Notes under the pieces: generated by a model
The model's input: the letters and a program-made list of their open reading frames with translations, nothing else
Databases searched by the model: none
Told to the model about the DNA's origin: nothing
From: Ctena decussata
Taxonomy: Eukaryota; Mollusca; Bivalvia; Lucinida; Lucinidae
Direction of reading: 5' to 3'
Assembly: GCA_963989385.1 (NCBI GenBank)
Contig: OZ022508.1
Location: 49,267,087 to 49,331,086 of the forward strand
Length of the DNA: 64,000 nt
Made by a program: the position numbers and the translations under genes
Part shown: piece by piece, positions 29,380 to 41,149 of the stretch
Numbering within the stretch: position 1 is the first letter of the stretch
Layout: each line of letters opens with the position of its first letter

Positions 29380-30600
29380 AAAATGCTAACAATGCATTTG
29401 CAATTACCTAAATATTAACCTTACAATTAAGACATAGTTTTTCTATTGCTTGAATTTGCTTCCCAATAAAATTGCCATAAAACAAACCATAAACTCGTCT
29501 CTTTTCACAGGCTTCCTAACCCTTAGCCTTTTTTTCATATCTTGAACTGACTGTATTAGTCACTAGTCACCATGTTTTTAGCCAAGCTTTCTTTGAGGCT
29601 TTTTCTCAAAGTGAATCTTCAGGGATTATTGTTCCACCTGCTCCCAGAACCTCCTTACCACAATCAATGTTGACTATAGATGGATGAATGATGAGATTTT
29701 ACTGCCATTTGAACAGTATCTTAGTTATTATAAGCCGATCTGAATGACTGTATCTTAATTCCTAGTCAATCAATTATCATGACATTATATCATAAGAAAT
29801 AACAATATAAAATATCACACTGCTATTTTTTTTTTTTGCCAAATATACTTTAACCTATGGCCTGAATTTATTATTCTCAAAACAAGTTTGAAGACAAAAT
29901 GTCATGCAACTGTAGAATGACAGTATGCAGTGACATAAAATGTTGGCAGCTACATTTAGAAACATGCATAGGTCTTCTTAATTGTCTTTTATCTAATTAT
30001 GCATTTTGCTTACTAAGTATATGCAAATTATAAGTATGAAATATAATAAGCATCAATCAAATGACTATGGAAAATGTGTTAAAGAGATTCAAAAACAATT
30101 GTTATAATCTCCAGATGTTCACTACCAAATTCCAGGACCCACCCTAGACCTAGAAAGAAAGAGAAGCTCTAAGATTTTTGAGAACAGTTTTGGTCAGGTT
30201 TTTGGTCAGGTTCTTGGCTTTTCTGATTTCTTCTCAACTAAACAGGTAGAAGTTTGTTATTCATGGGCCACTTTCTAAAGTTTTCTTCTTTTCATCTCTC
30301 TTTAACTGGGTGCTGGATAAAAAAAACCCATAAGGGCAGCTACCTTTTTAATCTTCATACCTCAAGTATACAAGAACCACCATTACTGAGCCCCAATAAG
30401 GTGAGTATCGCAGGATAATTCTGGGATAATTTTTCTTATTTCTCCACTGAAACATGTTTTTATGAAGAACCAACAAAATTATCTTAGAATTATCTTCAAA
30501 GACTCAGGACTCTGTCATTATTTGGCCTCGACCACTACCCATCGGGGCCTGTGAAACAAATGAACTGCCTGGTGTCTCAGCGTCAGAACTACTAGAATCT
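29380..30600. other. No gene seen
   Basis: AT-rich DNA without recognisable element, except a stemless family C remnant near 30390-30515 (GGATAATTTTTCTTATTTCTC). Confidence 0.5.
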
Positions 30601-30605
30601 GTAGC

Positions 30606-30898
30606 AGGACCTGGCCCCGAGGTTATAAAACTTTTTCCATGCTCAACTCAGCTGAGCATGAAATTTTCTCTGCTGATAAATATGAAAATGCCAACATTAA
30701 CTTTTCTTTGCTGATAAATATGAAAATGCCAACTAATGTTGGCATTTTCATATTTATCAGCAGAGAAAATTTCATACTCAGCTAAATTTAGCATGTAAAC
30801 AACTGTACTTATCAATAATTTGCTATTAATTAGCAGGTAAAATTTCATGCTCAGCTGAGTTGAGCATGAAAAAGTTTTATAACCTCGGGGCCTGGGTG
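30606..30898. mobile_element. Long terminal-inverted-repeat palindrome
   Basis: CCCCGAGGTTATAAAACTTT (left) and AAAGTTTTATAACCTCGGGG (right) start arms of about 50 bp that also contain ATGCTCAACTCAGCTGAGCAT. Inside, TGCTGATAAATATGAAAATG occurs twice directly and once inverted. No coding capacity. Class unknown. Confidence 0.8.
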
Positions 30899-31089
30899 TC
30901 ATTTATCTCAGTTCAGGTAAAAGTCATACAAATTCAGAGGCAACATCTCAACATGACTGAAATATTGTTTGCTGGGATGTTAAACCCCAACTAAACGTCA
31001 ACTGTCATTATTATTACCCTTTTAAGTGATGGGATATACTTTTACCATTTCTGCTACTACAGCCACAAGTCAAGAACTGCTGGCAACAT

Positions 31090-31165
31090 CGCATGCAGTG
31101 TAGACCCTGATCAGACTGCTCCATAGGAGCAGTCTGATCTGGGTCTAAGCTGCTTGCCTAGGCAC
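31090..31165. mobile_element. Family B hairpin core
   Basis: GTGTAGACCCTGATCAGACT, GCTCCATAGGAGC and AGTCTGATCTGGGTCTAAG: nearly perfect arms, outer ends diverged. Confidence 0.65.
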
Positions 31166-31889
31166 TTCTGCCCCAATATTTCAGATAACAAGGGCATTAC
31201 CTAAGCATAAAAGATTTCTTATTGATCTATTTGTATTCCAGAGCGCTTGATGATGCCACAGCAATCTATTCCTAGTTTATGAGGACAGATGTAGCACAAT
31301 CAATACTAAATAAAGAATAGAATCAACTCGTTTCGGAGGCGACTGAGCTTCAGATGCACTCCAGAAGCTTTATGTAAGACACATTTTTGGAATCAGAACT
31401 AGGAGAGGTATCAACACATTCTTTACACTTACTGAATGCCAGACAAGTAAATATTCTCAGAGAGCATGAAAAAATTCTTGTTGTGAAAATATTTCTCCAT
31501 TAGGACCTACAGATGATGCAGCATTGACATCCCACTGAATGTTTTTTGATGTACAAATGAAAAGAGAACAAGAGCTGTTAATGGGCAGTGTGACTTTCCT
31601 CAGCATCTTGTCATGTAAACCACGGATACATACATCAATGTTGGGTGGCAAAAACAGATCCAAAATATCTGATGTGAACTGCTGCTAAAAACTATCTGAG
31701 AAAACTATCCAGAAATGAGGGGTTCTAATCATAATTCTAAGACAAACTTTCTGATCATTACACTCTATCCTATATTAAAATGTATGTTGTGGTACTTCCA
31801 GGTTGACCTGTTGTGGCAAGGCCAATTAAGATGGTAAGGCTGTTTCAATATAACCTATGTGTCAATATTAAAAGAATGATGTTTTTTTT

Positions 31890-32015
31890 CCTGATGAATG
31901 GACGGATGACTTGCTCTTTTACATCCCTTTTAACAGTACTTCAGTCATATCAGGAGGATGGGTGGGTGATAATGAAAGGCTTTGTGCAATGGAACCCAGT
32001 TTACGATTGAAAAGA
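31890..32015. repeat. Dispersed repeat, shared with 60025-60135
   Basis: TTCAGTCATATCAGGAGGAT, GATAATGAAAGGCTTTGTGC and AATGGAACCCAGTTTACGAT have close counterparts near 60070-60135. Too short to classify. Confidence 0.55.
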
Positions 32016-32519
32016 TTCCCACCTACAGCCCCAGGTGAAAATGGTACTGAAATTTCAGTGAAATTTCACCCAAATTTCGGTGATACAGCGAAATATCAGT
32101 GATATTCTGCTGTGTGACTGAAATTTCATAAAACTCTAATGACATATCAGTGAAATTTCAGTTAAACCAGTTTCAAAGCAGCTAACAGAATTTCACTGAT
32201 ATTTCAGCCTTATTCAAGAAAAAAACAACACAAAATTGATATATAAAATGAAATTTCTATGATACAAAACTAGACTGTATAGCATGCTGATGACCTATTT
32301 TTGCTGTCAGTGATTTTAGTATCACTATGCAGGGTGTAACTGCATTAAGTTATGCATATTTTTTCACAATTTAGATTTGTGTTTATCTTTATACCAAATG
32401 TATACATTTAAAGTCTTGGTGTGTTTACTAAAAAACGAACAAAATTTGCTCTAAACATCATTGAGCTGATTGTACACAGAAGTTATGTCATGAGAAGTTC
32501 ATGAACCTTTACTAAATTA

Positions 32520-32640
32520 TTGATACATGTAAATTTTATAATCTTAAAATATATTAGGTACCTGTTTATGAACCATTCATGAACTTAAAAGTTCATGATC
32601 AGATACCTTATATTGTCAAATTCTTAAGATTATAAAATTT
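32520..32640. repeat. Inverted repeat inside the 2.9-kb element
   Basis: AAATTTTATAATCTTAAAAT and ATTCTTAAGATTATAAAATTT pair, enclosing a second hairpin around GTTCATGA / TCATGAAC. Confidence 0.65.
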
Positions 32641-33554
32641 AAAACTGAAGCTCAATTCCCTACTGAAACAGTCAGTCATATATTAGTGATATGTCACTGA
32701 AATTTCAGTGAATTCCACTGATGCACTAAATTTCAGTGAAATTCCAGTGCCCAAGAACTAGCATAAAAATTTCAGTGAAATTCTGTGAAATTTCAATGAA
32801 ATTTCACATCATGTGACACTTGATGATGTCATAACCAGATGGATGATGGGAAAAAACATGGCTGCCAGAAATGGAGGGAATTTGAAGGCTGTTGTAAAAA
32901 AATAATTGTGAAGCAATTTCTACATGGCAAACATGATTGTGAGTTAGCTGACATAATGAGTACACTTGAAGCCACAATTTCTATGGTTTTAAAGTAAAAA
33001 TTTTGCTAGGTTTGTGCAGAAATGGAGCAACATGGTGACTGTCATGCACTTTTCCAATGGCAACAAATATCTGCAGGAGGTACATGTAGGTTAACTGATG
33101 TTTAACTTAGTGTTATAGTATGTCCTATAATAGAAATAGGATACATTAGAAATAAATTCTTTTGTGTTTTCTTTTCTTTTTTTTTTTCAAACAAATGTTA
33201 GAAAATCTTTTGAAATGGGTGGGGTAACTGGGTGGGGTAATGGTGTTTTTTCAGAGTATCGTGGTTCTATGGTGTGATTAGCAAGGAGATTCAAAAAAGA
33301 GATGTTTTCATTTCTCTTCATCCATTTTGTTCATTTTATTTCATAGGCTTAACATCTAGGAACAGCTAAGATCATGTCTGGATAGTCAGACTCTGATGGC
33401 AATATGACCATATTTATTCACTGTTAATTTTATAAAATTCCAGTGCAATTTTACCATTACTTCATCAAAATTTCACTGATATTTTACCATTATTTCATCA
33501 AAATTTCACTGATATGTTACCATTATTTTATCAAAATTCTGGTGCAATCTTACC

Positions 33555-34709
33555 ACATACATGTGATGAGCTCCCGATAACCATGTGGGAGAGTTGGATT
33601 TCATTTCAGGGAGATTGAGTTCTCCATCAGGGAGACTTTTTGACGGCAACTTTGATGCGTCGTTTCACGTACTTTATTGTATTTTTTTCTTATTTTAACA
33701 CAGAACATGAACTATGGTATAGTTTGTTTAGTTTACTTTTGAGTTACTCCCCCCCCCCCCCCCCCCCCGCAAATAACAAAACAAAAACAACCTCCTTTCT
33801 TTAATTATTCATTTATTGTTATATTAGATCTACTGTTATTTGTATCATTATTTTGGTATCTGTCTGGCATAGAGTCTAGCTTTTGCAAAAAGGTATACTT
33901 GAGATTTCATACAGATTTGCCTCCCTTGAAATTTCTATTTCAGTTTATCTACGTATCTTCTTTCATTATAAACAAATAAGTTTTGTTCAAAGGTATTCAG
34001 AGCTGTAAAAACTGATAAAAATGTATATAACAATGTCCAAATTCTGTTTTTGACATAAACTGTACCCATGCACAAGACAGAAATATCAAAACTTTCATGG
34101 GTAACTATTACACCATTAATGATGAAAGTTATCGGCCAATACGGCCATGTATAATAATCCAGATATAATTTGCACTTCGGGGAAAAAATACCTTACGAAG
34201 TGAGCGACAAGTTAAGACTCCGATCAGCCTGCACCTCTGTGCAGTCTAAACAGAGTTTTGCATCTATTGTTTATGCGTTTTAGGGAGTCTAAGCAGTGAA
34301 AACAAGTCTCCGACTGTATTGCGCATGCTTTTTTTGTGTAGTTGTGAAACAGGGCTATCGGCTTCTTTTCACGTGACATATCTTCTTAACACATTCGTCG
34401 GTAAAACACAGCAATGTGTTTTCACCGGTCAGTGAGTTTATTAGTGACCTGAATAATGGGATTACTGTCAACAGGCATGATGTGTTTGTTTATTGCTCAG
34501 TCAAAACAATATTTGATGCTGTGAATACACATGTGGATATCTCCTTACTGGCAGGGAAAAAGGGCATGGCGTTGGAAAAGGGGTATCAGAAAAAAATTAT
34601 GAAGGGAAAACTCAGCATCCGGGAGATCCTGAAGACTTTCCGGGAGCGCGGGAGCTGGGCTTCATTTCCGGGAGACTCCCGGATGATCCGGGAGACATCA
34701 CATGTATGT
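33555..34709. mobile_element. Nested TIR element inside the 2.9-kb element
   Basis: Perfect 14-bp ends ACATACATGTGATG and CATCACATGTATGT, each next to CTCCCG / CGGGAG words, and TACC on both outer sides (possible 4-bp target duplication). The outer element's ACCATTATTTCATCAAAATT repeats resume directly after it. It contains a C20 run (33749-33768). The 110-codon frame at 34416-34748 spans its right end and reads through CGGGAG repeats, so I do not call it a gene. Confidence 0.7.
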
Positions 34710-34974
34710 TACCATTATTTCATCAAAATTTCACTGATATTTTATTGAAATTACAGTGATAAATTTGGTCATAAAAATAGAGGAATTTACTGAAATTTCG
34801 CTGAAATTATGGTGATATTTCAATGAAATTGTGGTAATATTTCTGTGAAATTATATGAAAATCTGCTTGAATTATGACCAAATTTTACAGTGTTTTCCTA
34901 CGAAATTCCATTGGAATTTCAGTAGAATTTTGGTGCAATTTGGGTGAAATTTCATCAACTTTTTCACCTGGGGC

Positions 34975-35040
34975 GGGCTTGAAATTGTGACTGCTAGATC
35001 AGCAGGTCAGGGCTTAACCAACTGAGCTACAGGCCTGGGG
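34975..35040 (-). repeat. tRNA-like fragment (SINE head or tRNA pseudogene)
   Basis: The minus strand reads GCCTGTAGCTCAGTTGGTTA (box A) and later TTTCAAGCCC in the box B position. The T-arm has lost GGTTC, so it is not a functional tRNA gene. It abuts the right end of the 2.9-kb element. Confidence 0.55.
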
Positions 35041-35217
35041 CTCCTGTTTTTTTCTTGACAATGAAATTTGGTTTTCCTATTTTTAGATCAGCAACAGGCT
35101 GTGTTTGAGACATTATGCTATAGTTTAAACTGTTTAGGCATACAACATCTGCTTTAGTGCCAATGGCACAGCAGAGAACTCTAACCCAAACTAGAGCAAG
35201 TGAGCAGGGGCTCACGT

Positions 35218-36209
35218 ATACCCCCGACCAGCGCCACCGCCTAATGAAACCACCGCCTTAAGAAACGACTGCCTAATGAAACCAATCTTATACATGGTTT
35301 GAACCTAGAAGTAAACTTAGTCACCTATCAAATGGTTCCAGCAAAGTATATTATAAATATCAGCAAAGAGTACCAACTTAACACAAAACTTTAATGTACA
35401 CATATAAGTCTGTGCCCATGACCTTGGTCAGCAGCAGCATCCAGATGATGTCAAATAATCTGCATGAACATAGAAGTAAACTTAGTCATATATCAAAAAG
35501 GTTTCATCAAATGATGTTGGAAATATAAGCAACGAATATAAACTTAACGCCAAACTTTAACGCAAATACACAAGTCTGTGACCTTGACCTTTGGTAAGCA
35601 GCAGCATCCAGATGATGTAAACTACTCTTTATGAACCTAAAAGTAACCCTAGTCAAATATCAATAGGTTCCATCAAAGGATATAGGAAATATAAAAGAAC
35701 ACTCTAAACTTAATGCAAAACTTGAACGCAAGTGTTTAAGTCTGTGACCTTGACCTTAGGTCAGCAGCAGCATCCAGATGATGATAAGTATTCTGTTTGG
35801 ACCTGTAAGTAAATCTAGGCACATACCAACAGGCTTCATCAAAGGATATTGGAAACATAAGCAAAATTAAAAACTTAATACAAAACTTTAACGCAAATGT
35901 TTAAGTCTGTGACCTTGACCTTAGGTGAGCAGCAGCATCCAGATGATGATAAGTATTCTGCTTGAACCTGTAAGTAAGTCTAGGCACATATCAACATGCT
36001 TCTTCAAAGGATATTTGAAACATAAGCAAAATTAAAAACTTAATGCAAAACTTTAACGCAAATGTTAACGGACGGACGGACGCACGGACGAACGGACGGA
36101 CGCACAGACGGACGAACAGACGAACGGACGGAAAGACGAAAACTATATACCCCTCGACATACGTCGGGGGTATAAAACTATATACCCCTCGACATACGTC
36201 GGGGGTATA
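35218..36209. mobile_element. Helitron-like tandem-core element, GTATACCCCCGAC ends
   Basis: Left end TATACCCCCGACCAGCGCC; four to five units of about 166 bp, with GTCTGTG at 35408, 35574, 35740 and 35905; a GGACGGACGGACG tract (36067-36135); then the 3' hairpin CCCCTCGACATACGTCGGGG with TATAAAA, present twice in tandem (36148-36176 and 36181-36209). Confidence 0.75.
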
Positions 36210-37111
36210 ATAAGCCAAGTCCAACACTATTATATGCACATAATGCACTGAGGGACATATATCCCATATCCCAAAATATATAATGTCCCTGGCCATGCCT
36301 GGCAAGGGCATAAAATTATTCCAGATTAATCTTTAACTCCCTGAACCCATCTTCTGTGCATGCATTTCAGAATCTGCAGCTTCCAGGATATCAACCCTTC
36401 TCAATTAACGGATACATTTTCATGGGAGGTAACACTGCCTTTTATATTTCTGCCCCTTCTCTATGGGGGTCAACTCTTAAAGGACCAGAAAAGTGAACAG
36501 AGGCTCACATACACCCCTGACTAGTGCCCCACCACATGAACCCACCGCCTAATGAAACCAATCCTAATACACGGTATGAACCTAGAAGTAAACCTCATAT
36601 ATCACAAGGTTCCATCAAAATAAACTACAAATATCAGAAAAGAATACAAACTTAATACAAAATTTTAATACAAATGTATAAATCAGTGTGACCCTGATCT
36701 TGGTCGGCAGCAGCATCCAGAAGATGTCAACTAATCTACATGTGCTTAGAAGTAAACCTTACAAATGTTAATAGTTTTCATCAATGGATACTGGAAATGT
36801 AAGATAAGAATACAACTTAATGCAAAACTTTAACACAATTGTTCAAGTCTGTGACCTTGACCTTCGGTCAGTAACAGCATCCCGATTACGTTGACTATTC
36901 TGCATAAAACTTAGAAGCAAACCCATTCCCATACCATTGGTTCCATCAAAGGAGCAAACAAATGTATAAGTCAATGACCTTGACCTCAGGTAAGCAACAG
37001 CATCCAGATGATGTCAACCATTCTGTTTGAACCTGAAATTAAACCTAGTCATATATCAAAATGTTCCATCCAAGGATACTGAAATATAAATGAAGAATCA
37101 ACTGATGGTAA

Positions 37112-38297
37112 TGTGCACAACCCCTGGTGAATGTAGAATAATCAGTTTCTGGTGCCAGAAGGAATGTATGGAAATGAAATTGGTCATTTCTTGTAGAATG
37201 ATGCATATTTTTATCAAACTACACCATGTGGTTAAGAGTTATGAGCAATTTCACTCATTGACTACAGCGGAAGGACAAGCAGACTGATGGATTAAAGTGC
37301 ACACCTGTGGGTCGTGCAATACTGTTTAGACTTTCGTCACCATTTTGCATGCCGGTTGGACAATGTTAAAATACATAAGTATATAAAATTTGAACAATAA
37401 TATTATATACCATGGGGTTCAAGAGTTATGAGCATTTTCACTCCTTGACCGTAAATTTTCAACTTGTGCTCAGCAAAGCCTCGTCCATCAAAAAAGACGG
37501 TTATGCATGCGAGTCCTTAGATAATGTTGACATGTATCAAAATATAGAATGCTGTTCAAGAGTTATGAGCGTTTTCACTATCTGATAATGGACGAACGGA
37601 CGGACTCACACAGTGATTATAGTGCAAACCTGCCGGTTGTGCAATAAGAAGTTTTGCATACCAGTGGCTGGGCAATGTTAAATTACATAAGTATACAAAA
37701 TTTGAAGCAAATATACCAAGCGTTCCAAGAGTTATGAGCATTTTCAATAAAAGAGCTCGATCGGCCAAATTGATGCTCGGTGAAGCCTCATCACTGTTTT
37801 GCATACCAGTGGCTGGGAAATGTTAAATTACATAAGTATACAAAATTTGAAGCAAATATACCAAGCGGTCCAAGAATTATGAGCATTTTCAATAAAAGAG
37901 CTCGATTGGCCAAATTGATGCTCGGTGAAGCCTCGTCACTGTTTTGCATGCCGGTGGCTGGACTATGTTAAAATACATAAGCATACAAAATTTGAACCAT
38001 ATTTACCACAGTGTTCAAGAGTTATGAGCATTTTCAGTAGCTGGCCGTAAATTTTCAACTTGTGCTAAGCAAAGCCTCGTCCATCAAAGAAGGTTGTTAT
38101 GCATGCGAGTCGTTAGACAATGTTGACATGTATAAGTATGCAAAATTTTGTCAAAATATCCCATGCGGTTCAAGAGTTATAGGCCTTTTCACTAAATGAT
38201 AACAGTTTTCGCTAACTGATAACGGTTTTCGCTAACTGATAACGGATGGACGGACCGACTCACACAGTGGTTATAGTGCAAACCTGCGGGTTGTGTC
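37112..38297. mobile_element. Nested tandem-core element with GCACAACCCC ends
   Basis: Begins GTGCACAACCCCTGG and ends ACCTGCGGGTTGTG after a GGATGGACGGACCG tract. An internal end-like motif at about 37590-37650 suggests two fused copies. Units carry AAGAGTTATGAGCATTTTCA; the copies at 37731 and 37876 are 145 bp apart. Confidence 0.65.
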
Positions 38298-38403
38298 TAA
38301 CAACTTAATGCAAAATGTTTAAGTTTGTGACCTTGACCTTAGGTCAGCAGCAGCATCCAGATGATGTCAACTAATCTGCATGATCCTACAAGTATATCTA
38401 GAG

Positions 38404-40068
38404 AACAAGAGGGCCATGATGGCCCTGGATCGCTCACCTGAGTATCCTGTGAACCTAACCTCAGAGACATCCATATGACCGATAGACAGAGTTTCACAAA
38501 GATTAAATGGAAAATGAACCCTTTATTGTGTACCTAAGGTTTTTTTAAGATTTAACCTAATGACATAGATTTTGACCCCACATGACCCAGTTTCAAACCT
38601 GGTCTAGATTTCTTGGATATGAACATTCTGACAAAATTATCAAAACTGTGCCCTCTAGAGTGTACACAATGCTTTTCTGAGGTTTAACCTAGTGACCTAC
38701 TTTTTGACCCAACATGACCAAGTTGCACCCTTGGCCCAGATTTGTTGAAGACAAACATTCTGACAAAGCCCTATGAAGATTAGAACAAAACTGTGTCCTC
38801 TAAAGCGTTCACACTGTTTTTCTAAGAACTGACCTAGTAACCTAGTTTTTGACCTGACATGGCCCAGTTTCAAATCTGGTATAGATTTCATGAAAATAAA
38901 CATTCTGACTATGTTTCACACAGATTGGATCATAACTGTGCCCTCTAGAGTGTACACAAGGTTTTTCTAAGATTTGACCTAGTGACCTAGTTTTTGACCC
39001 CACAAGACTCAGATTCAAATTTGGCCTAGATTTTATATAAATAAACTTTCTGACAAAGTTTCATGAAGATTGGATCATACCTGTGCCCTCTAGAGTGTGC
39101 ACAAGGTTTTTCTAAGATTTGACCCAGTGACCTAGTTTTTGACCCCAACATGACCCAGTTTCAAAGATGGTCTAGATTTCATTTAGATAAACATTCTGAC
39201 AAAGTTTCATGATGATTGGATCATAACTGTGCCCTCTGTGTCATTCTAAGATTTATTTCTATTTTTAGCTCTGGCGGCCATTTTGTTCAGCAGAGTGGAA
39301 CCGTTTTAGCAATTTTTGTTCAGGGCCATGAGTAAAACATTTCTGTGAATTTTTTTTTAAATCGAGCCATTGGCTTCAGAGACGATGATGTTTAAAGCTT
39401 TTTTCTATTTTTAGCTCTGGTGGCCATATTGTTCCGCGGAGCAGAACGGTTTGAGCAATTTTGGTAGAGGGTCTCCTAAGGAACATTTCTGTGAAATTAT
39501 TTCAAAATCGACCCAGCAGTTTTGGAGGAGAAATTGTTTAAAGGTTTTTCTATTTTTAGCTCTGGCGGCCATATTGTTCAGCAGAGCGGAACCGTTTGAG
39601 CAATTTTGGTAGAGGGTCTCCTAAGGAACATTTCTGTGAAATTATTTCGGAATCGGCCCAGCAGTTTTGGAGGAGAAGACGTTTAAAGGTTTTTCTATTT
39701 TTAGCTCTGGTGGCCATTTTGTTCAGTGGAGCGGAACCGTTTGAGCAATTTTGGTAGAGGGTCTCTTAAGGAACATTTCTGTGAAATTATTTCAAAGCCT
39801 AGCAGTTTTGGAGGAGAAGTCGTTTAAAGGTTTTTCTATTTTTAGCTCTGGCGGCCATATTGTTCAGTGGAGCGGAACCATTTGAGCAATTTTGGTAGGG
39901 AGTCCCCCAAGGAACATTTGTGTGAAATTATTTTAAAATCGGTCCAGCAGTTTTGGAGAAGAAGTCGTTTAAAGCAAAAGTTGACGCCGGACAACGGACG
40001 ACGGACGACGGACAAAGACCGATCACAATACCTCACCTTGAGCACTTCGTGCTCAGGTGAGCTAAAAA
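38404..40068. mobile_element. Nested Helitron-like element with two different arrays
   Basis: Left end AACAAGAGGGCCATGATGGC with CGCTCACCTGAG; right end hairpin GAGCACTTCGTGCTC, then AGGTGAGCTAAAAA. Array 1 (about 38550-39240) has TGACCTAG units 145 bp apart (38841, 38986, 39131). Array 2 (about 39250-39975) has TTTTTAGCTCTGGCGGCCAT units about 146 bp apart. A GACAACGGACGACGGACG tract precedes the hairpin. Confidence 0.8.
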
Positions 40069-40671
40069 CCAAAAGGTTTCATCAAAGGATATTGGAAATA
40101 TAAGCAAACAAACTTAACACAAAACTTTAATGCAAATGTTAACAGACAGACGAACAGATGAATGGATAAATGGACAGACAGACTGTCTAACAGATGAACG
40201 GATGGAATTACAACAAGAGCTGTCATCTGACAGCTAGCTCGCCTGAACTGGTGCTTGCCCATCACACAGTCGCTATGGTGATGTGGATTGCTATGCATAA
40301 AACTTCAAGCAAGCATGTCCATAATGACAATACATTTATAAACAAAAGCTATCTCAGAAATAAGTCTTAAAATAAAATTAAAATAAAAAAAAATCCAATG
40401 AAATTTCAAAGTCCATTAGCTTGTGGTCAAAGAACGGCGGGGTTTAGGTGGGGTGGGATGGTGGTGGTGCGGGGGGTGGGGCAGGATGTATCAAAACCCT
40501 GAACCATTATCTAACATCAGTCCAAGTATTAGTATCAACTGAGTCCATCCTGGTACTGTGAAATTATGTCTTCATAATTATAAAAATTAAACCAAAATCT
40601 TTATGAAAAAGATCTATGTCAATGAACTTCACTTCAAGGCAATCCAGTGGGGTAAGTATATAGTGTTTTGT

Positions 40672-40952
40672 AACAAGAGGGCCATGGTGGCCCTGAATCG
40701 CTCACCTGAGCATTAATCAGTTCACTGGCTCTGGTGAAGATTTATAAGAGTTTTTACCATACATGGGAATGGCGGCCACCTTGGTCATGTGACCAAGATC
40801 ATTTGAAGAACTTTCAATCCTTTGACCCATGTGCAGGCTCCATATGAAATTTGATCTGCCCAGTGGTTTCAGAGATGTTTGAAAATGTTTATGGATGGAT
40901 GAAAGAGGCAGCTAACACCAATACTGTAAGGCTCGATCAGGTGAGCTGAAAA
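40672..40952. mobile_element. Short AACAAGAGGGCC Helitron-like element
   Basis: AACAAGAGGGCCATGGTGGC left end with GCTCACCTGAGC; right end GCTCGATCAGGTGAGCTGAAA. No array remains inside. It may be the left part of a larger element ending at 45812. Confidence 0.55.
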
Positions 40953-41149
40953 TGGCAGAGTCGCTTCTCCGAAAAGTTCCCGTTCATGTTGAGTTCCTTT
41001 GATGGATTTCAACTAGACTTAACTAGGCAAACACAGATGATAGAATGGTAGCATCATTATCTCACTGTGGTGAAACTAATGTATTCCAAGGAGTTTGTGG
41101 CTGGCATCATTGCAATGTTAGTTCTGATTCTTGCAACATAACTTAATTT

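Larger units (their letters stand above)
32028..34974. mobile_element. 2.9-kb TIR element with GAAATTTCA-rich arms
   Basis: Perfect 14-bp terminal inverted repeats GCCCCAGGTGAAAA and TTTTCACCTGGGGC. Both arms (32040-32200, 32690-32815, 33420-33560, 34705-34960) are dense in degenerate TGAAATTTCA / CACTGAAATTTC words, a subterminal repeat structure. The middle encodes no transposase; the only open frame over 100 codons lies in a nested insertion. No clear target duplication seen. Superfamily not assigned. Confidence 0.65.

Noticed and set aside
31457..31663. 68-codon minus-strand frame considered as an upstream exon of the gene
   Set aside because: I found no convincing acceptor/donor pair giving the phase needed for the transmembrane exon, and no motif is recognisable.
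34416..34748. 110-codon plus-strand open frame
   Set aside because: It begins inside a nested TIR element and reads through CGGGAG repeats and then into GAAATTTCA repeats of the outer element. No recognisable protein motif.
34975..35040. Possible tRNA gene
   Set aside because: Box A-like text is good but the T-arm lacks a GGTTC box B and the acceptor stem does not pair; called a tRNA-like fragment.
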